From assembly GCA_963788305.1 (NCBI GenBank), contig CAWBGK010000003.1, forward strand, positions 1 to 64,000: a DNA stretch of 64,000 bases, in the 5' to 3' direction. The translations under genes were made by a program, and so were the position numbers. The DNA is from UTCFX2 sp963788305 (GTDB lineage: Bacteria > Chloroflexota > Anaerolineae > Anaerolineales > UBA4823). Of this stretch, positions 1-9,336 are shown one piece after another; positions within the stretch are counted from its first letter, which is position 1; each line of letters begins with the position of its first letter. Under the pieces are notes generated by a model. The model did not search any database. It was not told the origin of the DNA and saw only the letters and a list, made by a program, of their open reading frames with translations.

Positions 1-433
1 AACACAAGAAAGGACATAACCCAGAACGATAAACACCGGACCGAAGCGGTGCTTTTTCGCCAAAATGCGATCCATTTCTCGGATGCAAAAATCCCTTAAA
101 GGGATTTCCTTATTCTTCACCCGGTCCACCATTACCCCAAACTCAGAGACGATATCCAGCTGCAAGGAAGTCAGGCGTTGAATCGCCATGTCCACGTGTG
201 CCTCCGAAGAAAGGCCACTTTAATAATGAGAATATTCGGCAATGCCATGATCTCATAGTTCATATTTGTACGCCTGGGCAATCTCGGTGAGTGTGTTTCA
301 ACGACCCCAACCGAAACGCCTGATGCGATCAGACCCTGCTAAGTACCGATCTTCCGAAGGCATGTACAGCAGCTCTACCTCATCATACGATGATACGCTC
401 AATATCCTTCGGAATTACCAAATCTTCCATCAT
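1..433 (-). CDS. ThrE-like threonine/serine exporter family protein, partial, frameshifted
   Basis: This is a partial gene running off the left edge, with at least three frame changes. Joining the frames gives a stretch reading LIASGVSVGVVE, then EIAQAYKY-NYEIMALPNILI, then HVDMAIQRLTSLQLDIVSEF and finally a segment ending FGPVFIVLGYVLSCV at the edge. That order matches the N-terminal cytosolic half of the ThrE/DUF1212 family (a small residue-rich helix, a short beta segment, then helices before the first membrane span), whose members export threonine and serine. The proposed ATG directly follows the TAG stop of the NhaC gene, so the two genes may be co-transcribed. The assignment is by pattern only; the catalytic and transmembrane half lies outside the window. 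Confidence 0.5.
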
Positions 434-1955
434 CTATCCTGCATGACCATTGGAATTTCTGATAACGGCTCCGCGGCAGCGCTTTTCTGGTTTCAAATGC
501 ATGATGTTAATGCCCATGAAGCCGTAGATCATACCAATCAGAAAATTCGCAAAGTTAAAAGAAACAATAGGGTAAATACACCAACGTGGAAGAGACTCCC
601 AGCGCCGCCGACATATATGCACCGCAGGAGTTCCACGGGATCAATGGGGACGTGACCGTACCGGAGTTTTCGACCGCCGTCGCCAGCGTCTCTGGATGGA
701 CACCGCGTCTGCGGAACTCGACCATGAACATGCGTGCCGGTAAAACTATGGCGATGTACTGGTCGCCGGCTGACGATGTTCAACCCTAAGCGGTGCACAT
801 CACCATCGTGATCATGCCGCCGACGGATTTTACCTTTCCGATGATCGGCGTGATCAGGCGGGCATTGAAGCCGCCGTAATCCATCATCGCTCCAAAAGAC
901 ATCGCTCCCAGGATCAACCAGATCGTGACCAGCATGCTGTCCATGCCGCCGCCCGAGAACAGGGTATCGATCTGCGCATACCCGGTCGAGGACGTAAAGC
1001 CGGTCGCCATCGCCATCCATACAATTTTTAACGAGGCCAACCCGTAGCCCAGGCTGGGGTCATTGGCAAAATGCTACTACAACCGCAGGCTGCAATACCA
1101 CCGCAACCAAAGCGCCTGCCAGCGTCCCGATAAGGATCGATAGAAATGCCGGGAACTTTTTCATCCCAAGCAGAAGCAAGACCAGCACCGGCAGCAGGTT
1201 CCACAAGCTGATGTTGTAAGACGACTTAATGCGCCAAGCGCAGCAGCTGTGTCGACCGGCGGGGCGCCCGTGGAGCTGCTTCTCCCGATGAAGAAGAAGA
1301 TGACGGAGTGAAATCAGGTAGGCCGGTATGGTCGCCTTCGCCATGCTGCTGATGTGAGTATAGACATTGCTGCCTACGATCTGCGGGGTCAGGATGGTTG
1401 TCTCTGACAGGGGGGTCATCTTATCGCCAAAATATGCCCCTGAGATCACCGCCCCGGCCGTTATCGTGGTCGACGTGGCCGATTGTATTGGCCATCCCGA
1501 CAAAGAAACTCCAGCGTCGCCGCAGTGGTCCATGAGCTGCCGGTCACGATCCCGACAATTCCACAGAGCAAAGCTGCAGCCAGGTAAAACCAGGATGGAT
1601 CGATATATTTGACGCCGAAATAGACCATCGTGGCAATCGGTGCCGGACATATTCCAGACTCCGATCAAAGCCCCGACCATCAGCAGGATCATGATCGCGG
1701 TCATCGCCAGCGAGATGCCTTTTACGATCTCCTCACCAAGCCGCTCCCAGGAATGACCATTCTTGTGGGCCACAACAGCCGCCACCACTGCGCTCATGAG
1801 TAACGCCACCTGCAGCGGACCGACGGCTGCGTCGAGCCCGAACAGCACGATCGAGGTCGCGAGCAGCGCGATCATGAAGAGCAGCGGGATCAGCGCATCG
1901 ACCAACGAAGGGTCTCGCGGATTACTTTTTCTTTTCCAGGCAGGTCAGCGTCCAT
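434..1955 (-). CDS. nhaC: NhaC-type Na+/H+ antiporter, multiply frameshifted
   Basis: The product would be an integral membrane Na+/H+ (or substrate/cation) antiporter. The ATG at 1955 has GGAG six bases upstream, and the reconstructed N-terminus is MDADLPGKEKVIR followed by DPSLVDALIPLLFMIALL. Typical NhaC landmarks follow in order: GALIGVWNMSGT, GAVISGAYFGDKMTPLSET, a long hydrophobic LLPVLVLLLLGMKKFPAFLS, and a C-terminus PIVSFNFANFLIGMIYGFMG. At least five frame changes are needed (near 1915, 1650, 1470, 1320-1220, 1050 and 780), so no single open frame covers it. The conserved order across frames and the homopolymer positions suggest sequence error rather than decay, but a real pseudogene cannot be excluded. 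Confidence 0.72.
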
Positions 1956-2080
1956 TTTTTCTCCGATCGTACGGATTTTTTAACCAGTGTTTACTTCTCG
2001 CTTGCTGATATATCTCCAAACGGCTTCGACTGCCCAACCCGGGATGGCGTTAGCCTCGGTACACACCAGGGTAGAAATTT

Positions 2081-2871
2081 CTACTTACCCTTCAACCGTG
2101 AAATACTCCTTGTCCTCAGCCGCTTCTTGTTGATGGCCTTGACCGCTGCTTCAAGGTACTCGGCTTCCAGCAACCCCGCGACAGCCGGCGTCTCGATCGC
2201 TTCTGCGATAGCGTCTTCCTCGATCAATTCAGCCAGCGCCAGGGTTCGGACCACGTCTGCGGCGATCGCGGTCTTCAATGCTTCTGCCTGCTCAAGCGTC
2301 GCAAGCGTATCCAGGATCGCCGCGCTTTGCACGATCTGAGCGACCTCGATCGTTCGCTCTGCCTCACCAATTACCCGCAGCTCTTCACCAACCATGAGCA
2401 GCGCCTCGGGGGTAATGAAGCCCTGAGCGAGGGGCACACCTCCGGCGCGGCGGATGGCGTCTCGCAGCGGGATCGCCCAGGTATGCTCAAACATCAGCAC
2501 GCCGAAAGCCTTACCCGGCTGGCAGGTCTTCAGACCACCTGGCGCAAACTCAGCTCATCCAACCCGACCGAATTCGAGGCGGCGGCAAGAATGTTTTCCA
2601 CAGCGCTTGCAGCCAGCTCGCCAGCGCTCACACTCGAGACGCCCAAGCAACTTCCCGACGACACTGCCAAGTTCTACGGATTCCTGCTCGGTCAGGTCGT
2701 TCAACTCAACAGCGACGATATCCCCGGAGGGCGCTTTGAGCGCCACGAACAGGTCCAGCAGCCGGATCACGCGCGCCCGCGCAGGCTTGTCAGCTCCTCC
2801 AGCACTTCGCCACGGAACTGGTCGGTCCGGTCAAATCCAAAGACGATTAATTGCACTGGTCCGACTGTCAT
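2081..2871 (-). CDS. DUF6325 family protein, frameshifted
   Basis: A protein of unknown function related to the DUF6325 group common in actinobacteria and Chloroflexota. The start at 2871 has GAGGT just upstream and gives MTVGPVQLIVFGFDRT, then VIRLLDLFVALKAPSGDIVA and LNDLTEQESVELGSVVGKLL; after a frame change the conserved segment HTWAIPLRDAIRRAGGVPLA appears, followed by an Ala/Glu-rich helical tail ending in a basic stretch. The frame breaks lie around 2500-2640. The gene begins within the last bases of the LURP-one-like gene, so the two form a transcriptional unit. The biochemical role is unknown. Confidence 0.62.
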
Positions 2872-2873
2872 GG

Positions 2874-3468
2874 CTACCTCCCGTTGCTGACCATCATGTC
2901 GATGACCACTGTGATCGCCAGGATGAGGCAGTCATCTTGACCAGGAAGAACGTCAACCACATATTGATCGCGGCCGATCCAGGAAAACTGCTTGGAGATC
3001 TTCGCCACCTGCTGTCCGCCCCGTGAAATGTCGTACTGCGCCCAGATGACCTTGCCCATCGTGATCATGTCTTCGGCGCCGGGGATCTCGATTGTGAACC
3101 GCTCCCGCAGCGGATCAATAATGGCGTTGTGCACCTTGGCCGCCAGCGAACCATCCGGTTTCAAGATATCGAAGGATTCGCGAATGCGAAGCACCTTCTC
3201 GTCCAGCTTATACAGGAGATTCCCCTGCATGTCCCAGAATTTCAACGACTTCTTTAACCAGTCGGACTTTTCCGTCAATTTTGAAGCAAGGCTGCCCGGC
3301 AGCATTATTGATGTAGAAATCCTGCCCAAAGGCAAACATCCGCTGGCGCATGATGTAACGGTTGACGCCTCCAGGCGTCTGGGGTCCTGCCGTCGGCTGG
3401 GCCGCCGGCGCCGCCATCGGGCTGATGATTCCGCCTGGTCGAGCCAGGCCTCCACCTCTTCGCAACAT
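2874..3468 (-). CDS. LURP-one-related (scramblase-like fold) protein, one frameshift
   Basis: This belongs to the LURP-one-related/tubby-like beta-barrel family of unknown function. After a Gly/Pro/Ala-rich N-terminus (residues 1-35) it reads VNRYIMRQRMFAFGQDFYI and KIDGKVRLV, then in the second frame MQGNLLYKLDEKVLRIRESF, FTIEIPGAEDMITMGKVIW and a C-terminal DVLPGQDDCLILAITVVIDM, all typical of the family. The frame change lies near 3240-3260. AAGGAG lies about nine bases before the ATG at 3468. The stop overlaps the ribosome-binding region of the DUF6325 gene, so the pair is probably translationally coupled. No catalytic residues are recognised. Confidence 0.68.
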
Positions 3469-3495
3469 AAAACTTATCTCCTTGTTTTCACAATA

Positions 3496-4839
3496 TTATC
3501 GGGTCAGCTTAAAGACCGCATAAGCGTAAATTTCCATCGACTTGAACAAATTCTTGAGTACCGCCCGCTCATTGGGCTGGTGCTCAGTCAATTCCTCGTC
3601 CACGGTCAGTGCACCAAAAGCCACGCAGTTGTTGATCGCGGCGGCATAGGTCGCCCCACCCGACGACTTGGGTTCAGTGACCAAATCGCCGCTTCGCTCC
3701 CGGTAGACTTCCATCAATGTCTTTACCATGAAGTGATCCAGCGGCAGATAGATCGGTGCCAGCCAATCGAACTCTTTATATTCCAACCCATATTTCGCTG
3801 CGGTAGCGCTCAGCTTCGCAACCATCTCTTCTTTTGATTCTGTGACCGGGATGCGGGAATCGATCGAAAGCTGTTCCACGCCGCCGAGCTCGATCATCCC
3901 AACGTTGAACTTGAGCTTGCCGGAAGGCGCGTCGGCGCAATCGCCAAAGATGCGCGCGGCGTTCGGGTCTTCTTTGATTTCCTGGGCGATAAAGTCGATC
4001 GCTTTGGAATGGATACCGATCGCGTGCAGCGCGATGCACAGGCGGGCGATGGCGTTGATGCCTTCCTCGGGGATCATCGCATGGGCAGCTCTGCCCTTGA
4101 CTTCAATGCCGTCCTCGTTCCACTCGTATTCAAAACCCAGTTGGTCGAGCTTTTCCGCCAGATCATCCTGGCGCTCGCCCTCGTAAAAAATCATGTCAGG
4201 CACTGCGTTGAATGCTGAACCACCTGTCAGCCTGATCCCGCTCTCGTTTTTACCTTCCAAACGCAGCTGGAGCAATCCTTTTTCAGCATAGGTGACCGGA
4301 AACCTCGAATCAGGTGAAAATCCAAAGCCCGGCATTTCTTCTTTTTCCAGATAGCGCTTGATGCATCGCCAGAGGGTCTCTTCATCAGTGCCGAAGATAA
4401 AGCGGACGCGTTTGTTGAATTTCACGCCTGCGTCCATTAGCGCCTTAACAGCAAAGAGCGATGCCAACAGCGGGCCCTTGTCATCCTGAGTGCCACGACC
4501 GTATATCATCCCATCCATTTCTACTGGGTCAAACGGGTCGCGGTCCCAATCCTGCAGCTTCCCTGGGGGAACAACATCAAGATGCCCAAGGATGCCCAGC
4601 ATTTCTTCCCCTTCGCCAACATCTGCGTAGCCGTAATATCCGCCTTCACCGTAATGGGTCTTGAAACCAAGCTCGCCGGCGACCTGGAGCGTCTTTCGAA
4701 GTGCCTGATCCACGGCTTCGCCAAACGGGTACCTGCTGTCGCTTTCATCGCAGACGCTGGGGATCCGCACCAGGTCAATCAGAGCGGCTTTCAGCGGCGT
4801 CTGCTGGGCTTCGAGATGGACGTCAATATTTTCAAGCAT
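3496..4839 (-). CDS. M20 family dipeptidase, PepV/Sapep-like
   Basis: An intact 447-residue cytosolic metallopeptidase of the M20 PepV/Sapep group, which hydrolyses dipeptides using two Zn or Mn ions. The metal-binding signatures are visible: HLDVVPPG (first His), GRGTQDDKGP (bridging Asp), and FIFGTDEET (catalytic Glu pair), followed by the PepV-type EKEEMPGFGFSPDSRFPVTY-AEKG segment that follows the catalytic domain. The C-terminal metal His is expected in the region near residues 400-420. The start at 4839 was chosen because GGAGGAAGG lies immediately upstream. Its neighbours, ornithine carbamoyltransferase and a YfcC carrier, fit amino-acid and peptide catabolism. Confidence 0.86.
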   Translation of the reverse strand: MLENIDVHLEAQQTPLKAALIDLVRIPSVCDESDSRYPFGEAVDQALRKTLQVAGELGFKTHYGEGGYYGYADVGEGEEMLGILGHLDVVPPGKLQDWDRDPFDPVEMDGMIYGRGTQDDKGPLLASLFAVKALMDAGVKFNKRVRFIFGTDEETLWRCIKRYLEKEEMPGFGFSPDSRFPVTYAEKGLLQLRLEGKNESGIRLTGGSAFNAVPDMIFYEGERQDDLAEKLDQLGFEYEWNEDGIEVKGRAAHAMIPEEGINAIARLCIALHAIGIHSKAIDFIAQEIKEDPNAARIFGDCADAPSGKLKFNVGMIELGGVEQLSIDSRIPVTESKEEMVAKLSATAAKYGLEYKEFDWLAPIYLPLDHFMVKTLMEVYRERSGDLVTEPKSSGGATYAAAINNCVAFGALTVDEELTEHQPNERAVLKNLFKSMEIYAYAVFKLTR

Positions 4840-4879
4840 TGCCTTCCTCCAGATACACCCAGAATTACTTAATTTATGC

Positions 4880-4918
4880 TGTGTGTACATTGTGAGTGCA
4901 GCTCACAATGTACACACA
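4880..4918. terminator. Perfect 17-bp inverted repeat between OTC and the dipeptidase
   Basis: TGTGTGTACATTGTGAG (4880-4896) and CTCACAATGTACACACA (4902-4918) are exact reverse complements around a 5-base loop. The hairpin sits between the OTC stop (4935) and the dipeptidase start (4839). No U-tract follows on either strand, so it could be a terminator of unusual type, an mRNA-stabilising stem or an operator; the inner TTGTGAG/CTCACAA resembles symmetrical repressor sites. Confidence 0.5.
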
Positions 4919-4934
4919 AATTAGCATTACAAAT

Positions 4935-5931
4935 CTAGTCTCCCAGCGTGGCGACCATGATCGCCTTGATGGTGTGCATCCGGTTCTCGGCCTGGGCGAA
5001 TACGATAGACATCTCCGATTCGAACACCTCTTCGGTCACCTCAAGGCTATCCATGCCAGTCTTTTGATAGATGTCCTCGCCAACTTTCGTCTCGCGGTTG
5101 TGGAAGGCCGGCAGGCAGTGCATGAACTTGACCTTGGGGTTGCCGGTCTTAACGACATCCATGTTGACCTGGTGGGTTTAAGAAGCTTGATGCGCTCATC
5201 CCAGACTTCTTTAGCCTCGCCCATCGAGACCCACACGTCGGTATACAGGTAATCTACACCTTTGACGCCTTCTTCAACGCTCTCAGTTATAGTCAGGCGG
5301 GCGCCGGTCTCGGCTGCGACCTTCCGGCAGGTCTCAACCAACGCTGCCTCAGGCCAGAGCGCCTTGGGTGCGCACAGGCGCACGTCCATCCCGAGCTTGC
5401 AGCCGGTCACCATCAGCGAGTTGCCCATGTTGTTGCGGGCGTCTCCCAGGTAGCAGTAGGAGATTTGGTTAAGGTGCTTGTCGCTGTGCTCCATCATCGT
5501 CAGGATGTCGCAGATCATCTGGGTGGGATGAAACTCATTGGTCAGGCCGTTCCAGACCGGCACGCCGGCGTACTTGCCAAGGATCTCTACCAGCTCCTGT
5601 CCGAAGCCGTGGTATTCGATCCCGTCGTACATGCGTCCCAGCACCCTGGCGGTGTCTTTCATCGACTCCTTATGGCCGATCTGCGAGCCGGACGGTCCAA
5701 GGTAGGTGACTTTAGCGCCCTGGTCGTAGGCTGCAACTTCGAAGGCGCAGCGCGTCCGGTGGAGGTCTTTTCGAAGATCAGGGCGATGTTCTTGCCCTTC
5801 AGCGTCTGCTGCTCGTAGCCGCCATACTTGGCTGCTTTGAGGTCAGCGGACAGTTTAAGCAGGAATTTGAGCTCTTCTGGCGTGAAATCCAGCTCTTTAA
5901 GAAAGTTGCGGTTGCGTAAATTGAATGCCAT
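4935..5931 (-). CDS. argF: Ornithine carbamoyltransferase, two frameshifts
   Basis: This enzyme interconverts ornithine plus carbamoyl phosphate with citrulline; the anabolic (ArgF) and catabolic (ArcB) roles cannot be separated by sequence alone. The start at 5931 has AAGGAG upstream. The carbamoyl-phosphate motif STRTR is destroyed by a single missing C near 5755 (the sequence reads ACC GGA CGC where ACC CGG ACG CGC is expected), after which FEVAAYDQGAKVTYLGPSGS resumes in another frame. Further motifs are VWNGLTNEFHPTQMICDIL, YLGDARNNMGNS, DVWVSMGE and the ornithine-binding FMHCLPAFHNRE. A second lost base lies near 5178. With both bases restored the length is normal, about 330 residues. 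The nearby YfcC carrier hints at a catabolic role. Confidence 0.85.
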
Positions 5932-6012
5932 GGTTGAATCTCCTTTTCTGAAAGTAATCGTACTTCTGATCCAGATATTTTATCAACATTGAAGGTTGCG
6001 CCAGCCAAGAGC

Positions 6013-6375
6013 TTACGAACTGCAAGCCCATTCCGACGCTGCTGCGATTTGACCTGCAGGAAAATGCTTTTCTTCCGCCCGGGTGAAAGGACCGACAAAG
6101 CGGGTAAACCAGGCGATCCACTTCTGGTCGCCGACAAAAGCCGCCCGATGGATGTGTTTGTATTCTCCCAATCCAAACTTCAGGTCCATCCTGGCAGCTT
6201 CGAAGTCGCCGTAAACCTCGAAACCGGTGAACTCGATCACCAGGGCGAATTTCTCGCAGGTTTTCAAGCGCTGACCCAGCGCATCGAGAAATTGCTGGTA
6301 TTCCGCGCCGGTTACCTTGCCGCTGAAATGCACCTGCAAGCAGCTTTCTATGGATTGCGGGAGGATTTCAATCAT
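6013..6375 (-). CDS. SpoIIAA-like (STAS/SEC14-type) protein
   Basis: A 120-residue single-domain protein of the SpoIIAA-like group (PF11964 type). It starts MIEILPQSIESCLQVHFSG, contains FALVIEFTGFEV and YGDFEAARMDLKFGL, then HIHRAAFVGDQKWIAWFTRF and ends with a short helical segment containing FTRAEEKHFPAGQ, which matches the usual length and order of the family. Members are often stress- or membrane-associated; the ligand is unknown. Its ribosome-binding site (GGAGGAGG) lies inside the last codons of the upstream YfcC gene, whose stop TAA directly precedes this ATG, so the two are coupled. Confidence 0.72.
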   Translation of the reverse strand: MIEILPQSIESCLQVHFSGKVTGAEYQQFLDALGQRLKTCEKFALVIEFTGFEVYGDFEAARMDLKFGLGEYKHIHRAAFVGDQKWIAWFTRFVGPFTRAEEKHFPAGQIAAASEWACSS

Positions 6376-7863
6376 TTAGATTAAACCTCCTCCGGCGAGC
6401 ACGATGATGCTCAGGACCACCAGCAACGCCAGCAGCGGCCAGACGAACTTCAACCAGGTGCCGTACCCGACCCGGGCGATGGCCAGGCCGCCCATCACGA
6501 CCGCCGATGTCGGGGTGATCAGGTTCACCAAACCGCTGGCAGCCTGGTAGGCAGTGACGATCAGATAGCTCGCTACGCCAGCGAATTCTCCGAGCGGGGC
6601 CATGATCGGCATCGATACGGTCGCCAGGCCTGAGGTGGAGGGGATCAGGAATGACAGGGGGATGTACAGCAAGTAGGTGACGATGATGAAACCCACGCTG
6701 CTCAACCCGGCGACCGCCTGTTCCGCCCAGTAAAGCACGGTGTCGGTGATCAGGCCGTTGTTCATGATCACGGTGATGCCGCGCGCCACGCCAATGATCA
6801 GCGCCACGCCTAACATATCGCGGGCTCCATCAACGAAAGTTCCACCAGGTCCTTTTCCGACAGCTTACCGACGATTCCGATCAGAATGCCGAAGAACAGG
6901 AAGCTGGCGGTCATCTCCGGGAACCACCACCACCAGGTAGGGATCGCGATGCCCAGGTCTTCCCACGGGATCACGCCGTACACCATGACGACGAAAGCCA
7001 GGAAGAAGAGCACCACGATGACCTTGTGCCTGCCGGTGAATTTGCCGAAATCCATGTCACTTGCGCCACCAGAAAGAACTGCTTCTCGTTTTCAGCCTTA
7101 TCATCGTAGATCAGCGACTTGGTTGGATCTTTCTTCACTTCTCAGCATAACGCATCACGAAGATGATGCCGATGATTGTGCCGACGATCAGGAGGACCAA
7201 TCGCCCGACCAACCCTTCACTCAGGGTTGACCCGGCAAAACCCGAGGCAATCCCGGTCGCAAAGGGGTTGACTGTCGATCCGAGAACGCCAATCCCGGCG
7301 CCCAGCAGGATCAGGGCTGCCAGCGCTTAGACCGTCATACCCGGCGGCCAGCATCACCGTAATGATCAACGCATAAAAAGCCAGCGTCTCCTCCGCCATG
7401 CCGTAGCTGGTGCCGCCAATCGCAAAGATGGTCATCAGGATGGGGAACATCCATTTCTCTTTGCCCTTCAGCTTTCCCACCACCCAGGCAATCCCGGCGT
7501 TGATCGCACCGGTCTTCATCGTCACGCCCAGGAAGCCGCCGATGATCAGCACGAACATGGCGACGTCAATCGCGCCGAACAGCTCGCCGGAGTTCCACAC
7601 ATCGACGCTGCCGATCTTCCGCCTCGATCCCATACATGCCGTTGATCGGACCTTTAAGCGCGCTGGATAGCAGCTTCTGTGGATTTTGCTCCACCGGGTG
7701 GTAAGTGCCGGGTATCGGGCGCGCCTTCTTCGTCATAATCATACGAGCCGGCCGGGACAAACCAGGTCGCGAGTGCGATCACGACGCAGCAAAAGGAACA
7801 AAATCGTGAAGGCGGATGGAAAAGCTGAAATTTCTTCTTGGTTTTTTCAGTAGCCATCTCCAT
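6376..7863 (-). CDS. YfcC-family carrier (arginine/ornithine antiporter-like), frameshifted
   Basis: An integral membrane carrier of the YfcC/C4-dicarboxylate anaerobic carrier group, which includes arginine/ornithine antiporters. Frames join as: a basic N-terminus and a first span ending TWFVPAGSYDY, then GAIDVAMFVLIIGGFLGVTM, WMFPILMTIFAIGGTSYGMA-EET, ATPTWWWWFPE-type loop, and the C-terminal half with NNGLITDTVLYWAEQAV, PLSFLIPSTSGLATVSMPIM and VNLITPTSAVVMGGLAIA. At least four frame changes occur (near 7640, 7325, 7200 and 6815). Two ATGs (7863 and 7857) follow AAGGAG; spacing favours the second. The OTC gene just downstream suggests arginine or citrulline/ornithine exchange as a likely role. 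Confidence 0.75.
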
Positions 7864-7942
7864 AATCTCCTTCATTTAAACAAAATGATTTTTGACTATT
7901 TCACAAATACGGTGAACTCCATGGTATTAATCGAAAAATATT

Positions 7943-8321
7943 CTAGCTATCAATTTTTGTCTTGGAGTGTTGGTTGAATTCTTCCAGGGTGTCAATCAGC
8001 CAATCGGGCTGGTCCGTTTTGCTGATAAAGGCGTCTGCGCCGGCTTTCAGCAGCATCCTCCCATATTCAGGTTGACTGCCCATCACCACGACGATAGGTT
8101 TGGGTTTGCACCGATGCAGCATCGAGATAAGATCCTTGATCGATCTGCCTGGCAGCTCCCAATCGATCAAGGCCAATATCCGGGGAGCTGGATGCTGCCA
8201 GAGTAAGCAGAGCCTCAGCATCGACCGCCTCACCGAGAAAAACGAATCCGGGTCTCTCCAGGAGCATCGTTTTAAGCGCCCATAGTGCCTGGGGATGGTG
8301 ATCTGCCAGGATTATGCGCAT
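7943..8321 (-). CDS. Single-domain response regulator, frameshifted
   Basis: A CheY-like receiver domain without an output domain, about 125 residues. The beginning MRIILADHHPQALWALKTML carries the acidic residue after strand 1; the phospho-acceptor is the Asp in LALIDWELPGR; the conserved Lys is in ADAFISKTDQP. A frame change near 8185 separates the first third from the rest. It is the last gene of a cluster with a NarL-type regulator and a histidine kinase, so it may share that kinase. The region between it and the NarL-type regulator (348 bp) is long for a single operon. Confidence 0.68.
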
Positions 8322-8673
8322 CAAATTTTCATCTACCCGTCAGTTGAAATTAAAGAGATGGTATCCAAGGAATCTCACCAAAACAATGCCTTCGCGAAGT
8401 CTTAAGCCGACAATCTTCATCGACACATCAATCCGGATGGATGACCATGAATTATTCAAACACTCACTTCGAGCCCAGCGTGTCAGGGGTTTTATAGGAG
8501 ATGACGACGATCTGCAGTATGTTTCGGCCCGATGCACCTGAGTAGATTAAAGCAAATTACACCCACAAAGGACAATATCCACTCAGGGAGTTTAGAGGTT
8601 TAGTTTGATCCTATTCCGATGATGGGACTTCCCACCTATCCGAATGGACAGGTGGACAAGCAAGTTAAGTGGA
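8322..8673. other. 352-bp intergenic stretch, no gene recognised
   Basis: Short frames exist on both strands but none has a convincing ribosome-binding site or a recognisable protein. The stretch is comparatively AT-rich at its ends and probably holds the promoter of the receiver-domain gene. Nothing further can be supported. Confidence 0.5.
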
Positions 8674-9321
8674 TTAACCTTTCTCAACAAGCCTGTATTG
8701 CCATGGCAAGAGTTGCAGCTTCGATCCGACTCCGGCCCCCAGTTTACTGAAAATATTGGATAAGTGATACTTGACCGTTGCCATGCTGATATTGAGCTGG
8801 CTGGCCATATCATAATTGGAACGACCCTTCACCAGCAGCGCTAGGACCTGCTTCTCCCGTACTGTCAGATCGGATCCCAATCTCGATTTTTGCCGGGTGG
8901 CGGCGATCAAGGCTTCAGCGGCTTCCGGCGCCAGGGTTGATCGCCCGGAATATGCGGCCCGGATAGCCTGTGCAAGTTCTTCGGCCGAGACATTCTTTAA
9001 CAGGTAGCTGGTTGCACCGGCTTGCAACGCCTGCTCAACCTGATCTTGTTCGTGAAAGCTGGTCAGAACGATGATCCTGATCCCTTTACCCAATGCGGCG
9101 ATTTTCCGGGTGGCTTCGGTGCCGTCCATCTCAGGCATGATGAGATCCATCAAGACCACATCTACTTCATGGGTCGTGCAGAAAGCCACAGCTCCTGCAC
9201 CATTTTCAGCCTCGCCGACCAGCGTCATCCACTCGTATGCATATAAAAAATTCCTCAAACCGCTGCGTACCATGGCGTGATCGTCGACAATCAGGATGCG
9301 GATGGGTTGCGAATCAGTCAT
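8674..9321 (-). CDS. NarL/FixJ-family response regulator
   Basis: A 215-residue two-component regulator. The receiver domain (residues about 7-125) has the acidic pair in ILIVDDHAMVR, the phospho-acceptor Asp in VVLMDLIMPEMDGTEA, the Thr/Ser switch in IIVLTSFHEQDQ and the Lys in SYLLKNVS. The C-terminal LuxR-type helix-turn-helix reads LTVREKQVLALLVKGRSNYD and ISMATVKYHLSNIFSKLG. Past that point the reading frame gives an atypical GSKLQLLPWQ, while the other frame gives the normal SRIEAATLAM before the original frame resumes with QYRLVEKG. Two compensating one-base indels about 30 bp apart are therefore likely. It lies 15 bp after the histidine kinase gene and is its probable partner. Confidence 0.88.
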   Translation of the reverse strand: MTDSQPIRILIVDDHAMVRSGLRNFLYAYEWMTLVGEAENGAGAVAFCTTHEVDVVLMDLIMPEMDGTEATRKIAALGKGIRIIVLTSFHEQDQVEQALQAGATSYLLKNVSAEELAQAIRAAYSGRSTLAPEAAEALIAATRQKSRLGSDLTVREKQVLALLVKGRSNYDMASQLNISMATVKYHLSNIFSKLGAGVGSKLQLLPWQYRLVEKG

Positions 9322-9336
9322 ATCGGATTCCTCAAA

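Noticed and set aside
538..1020. Separate protein antisense or alternate frame in the NhaC region
   Set aside because: The residues recognisable as NhaC lie in the other frames; this frame is His/Asp/Arg-rich with no domain.
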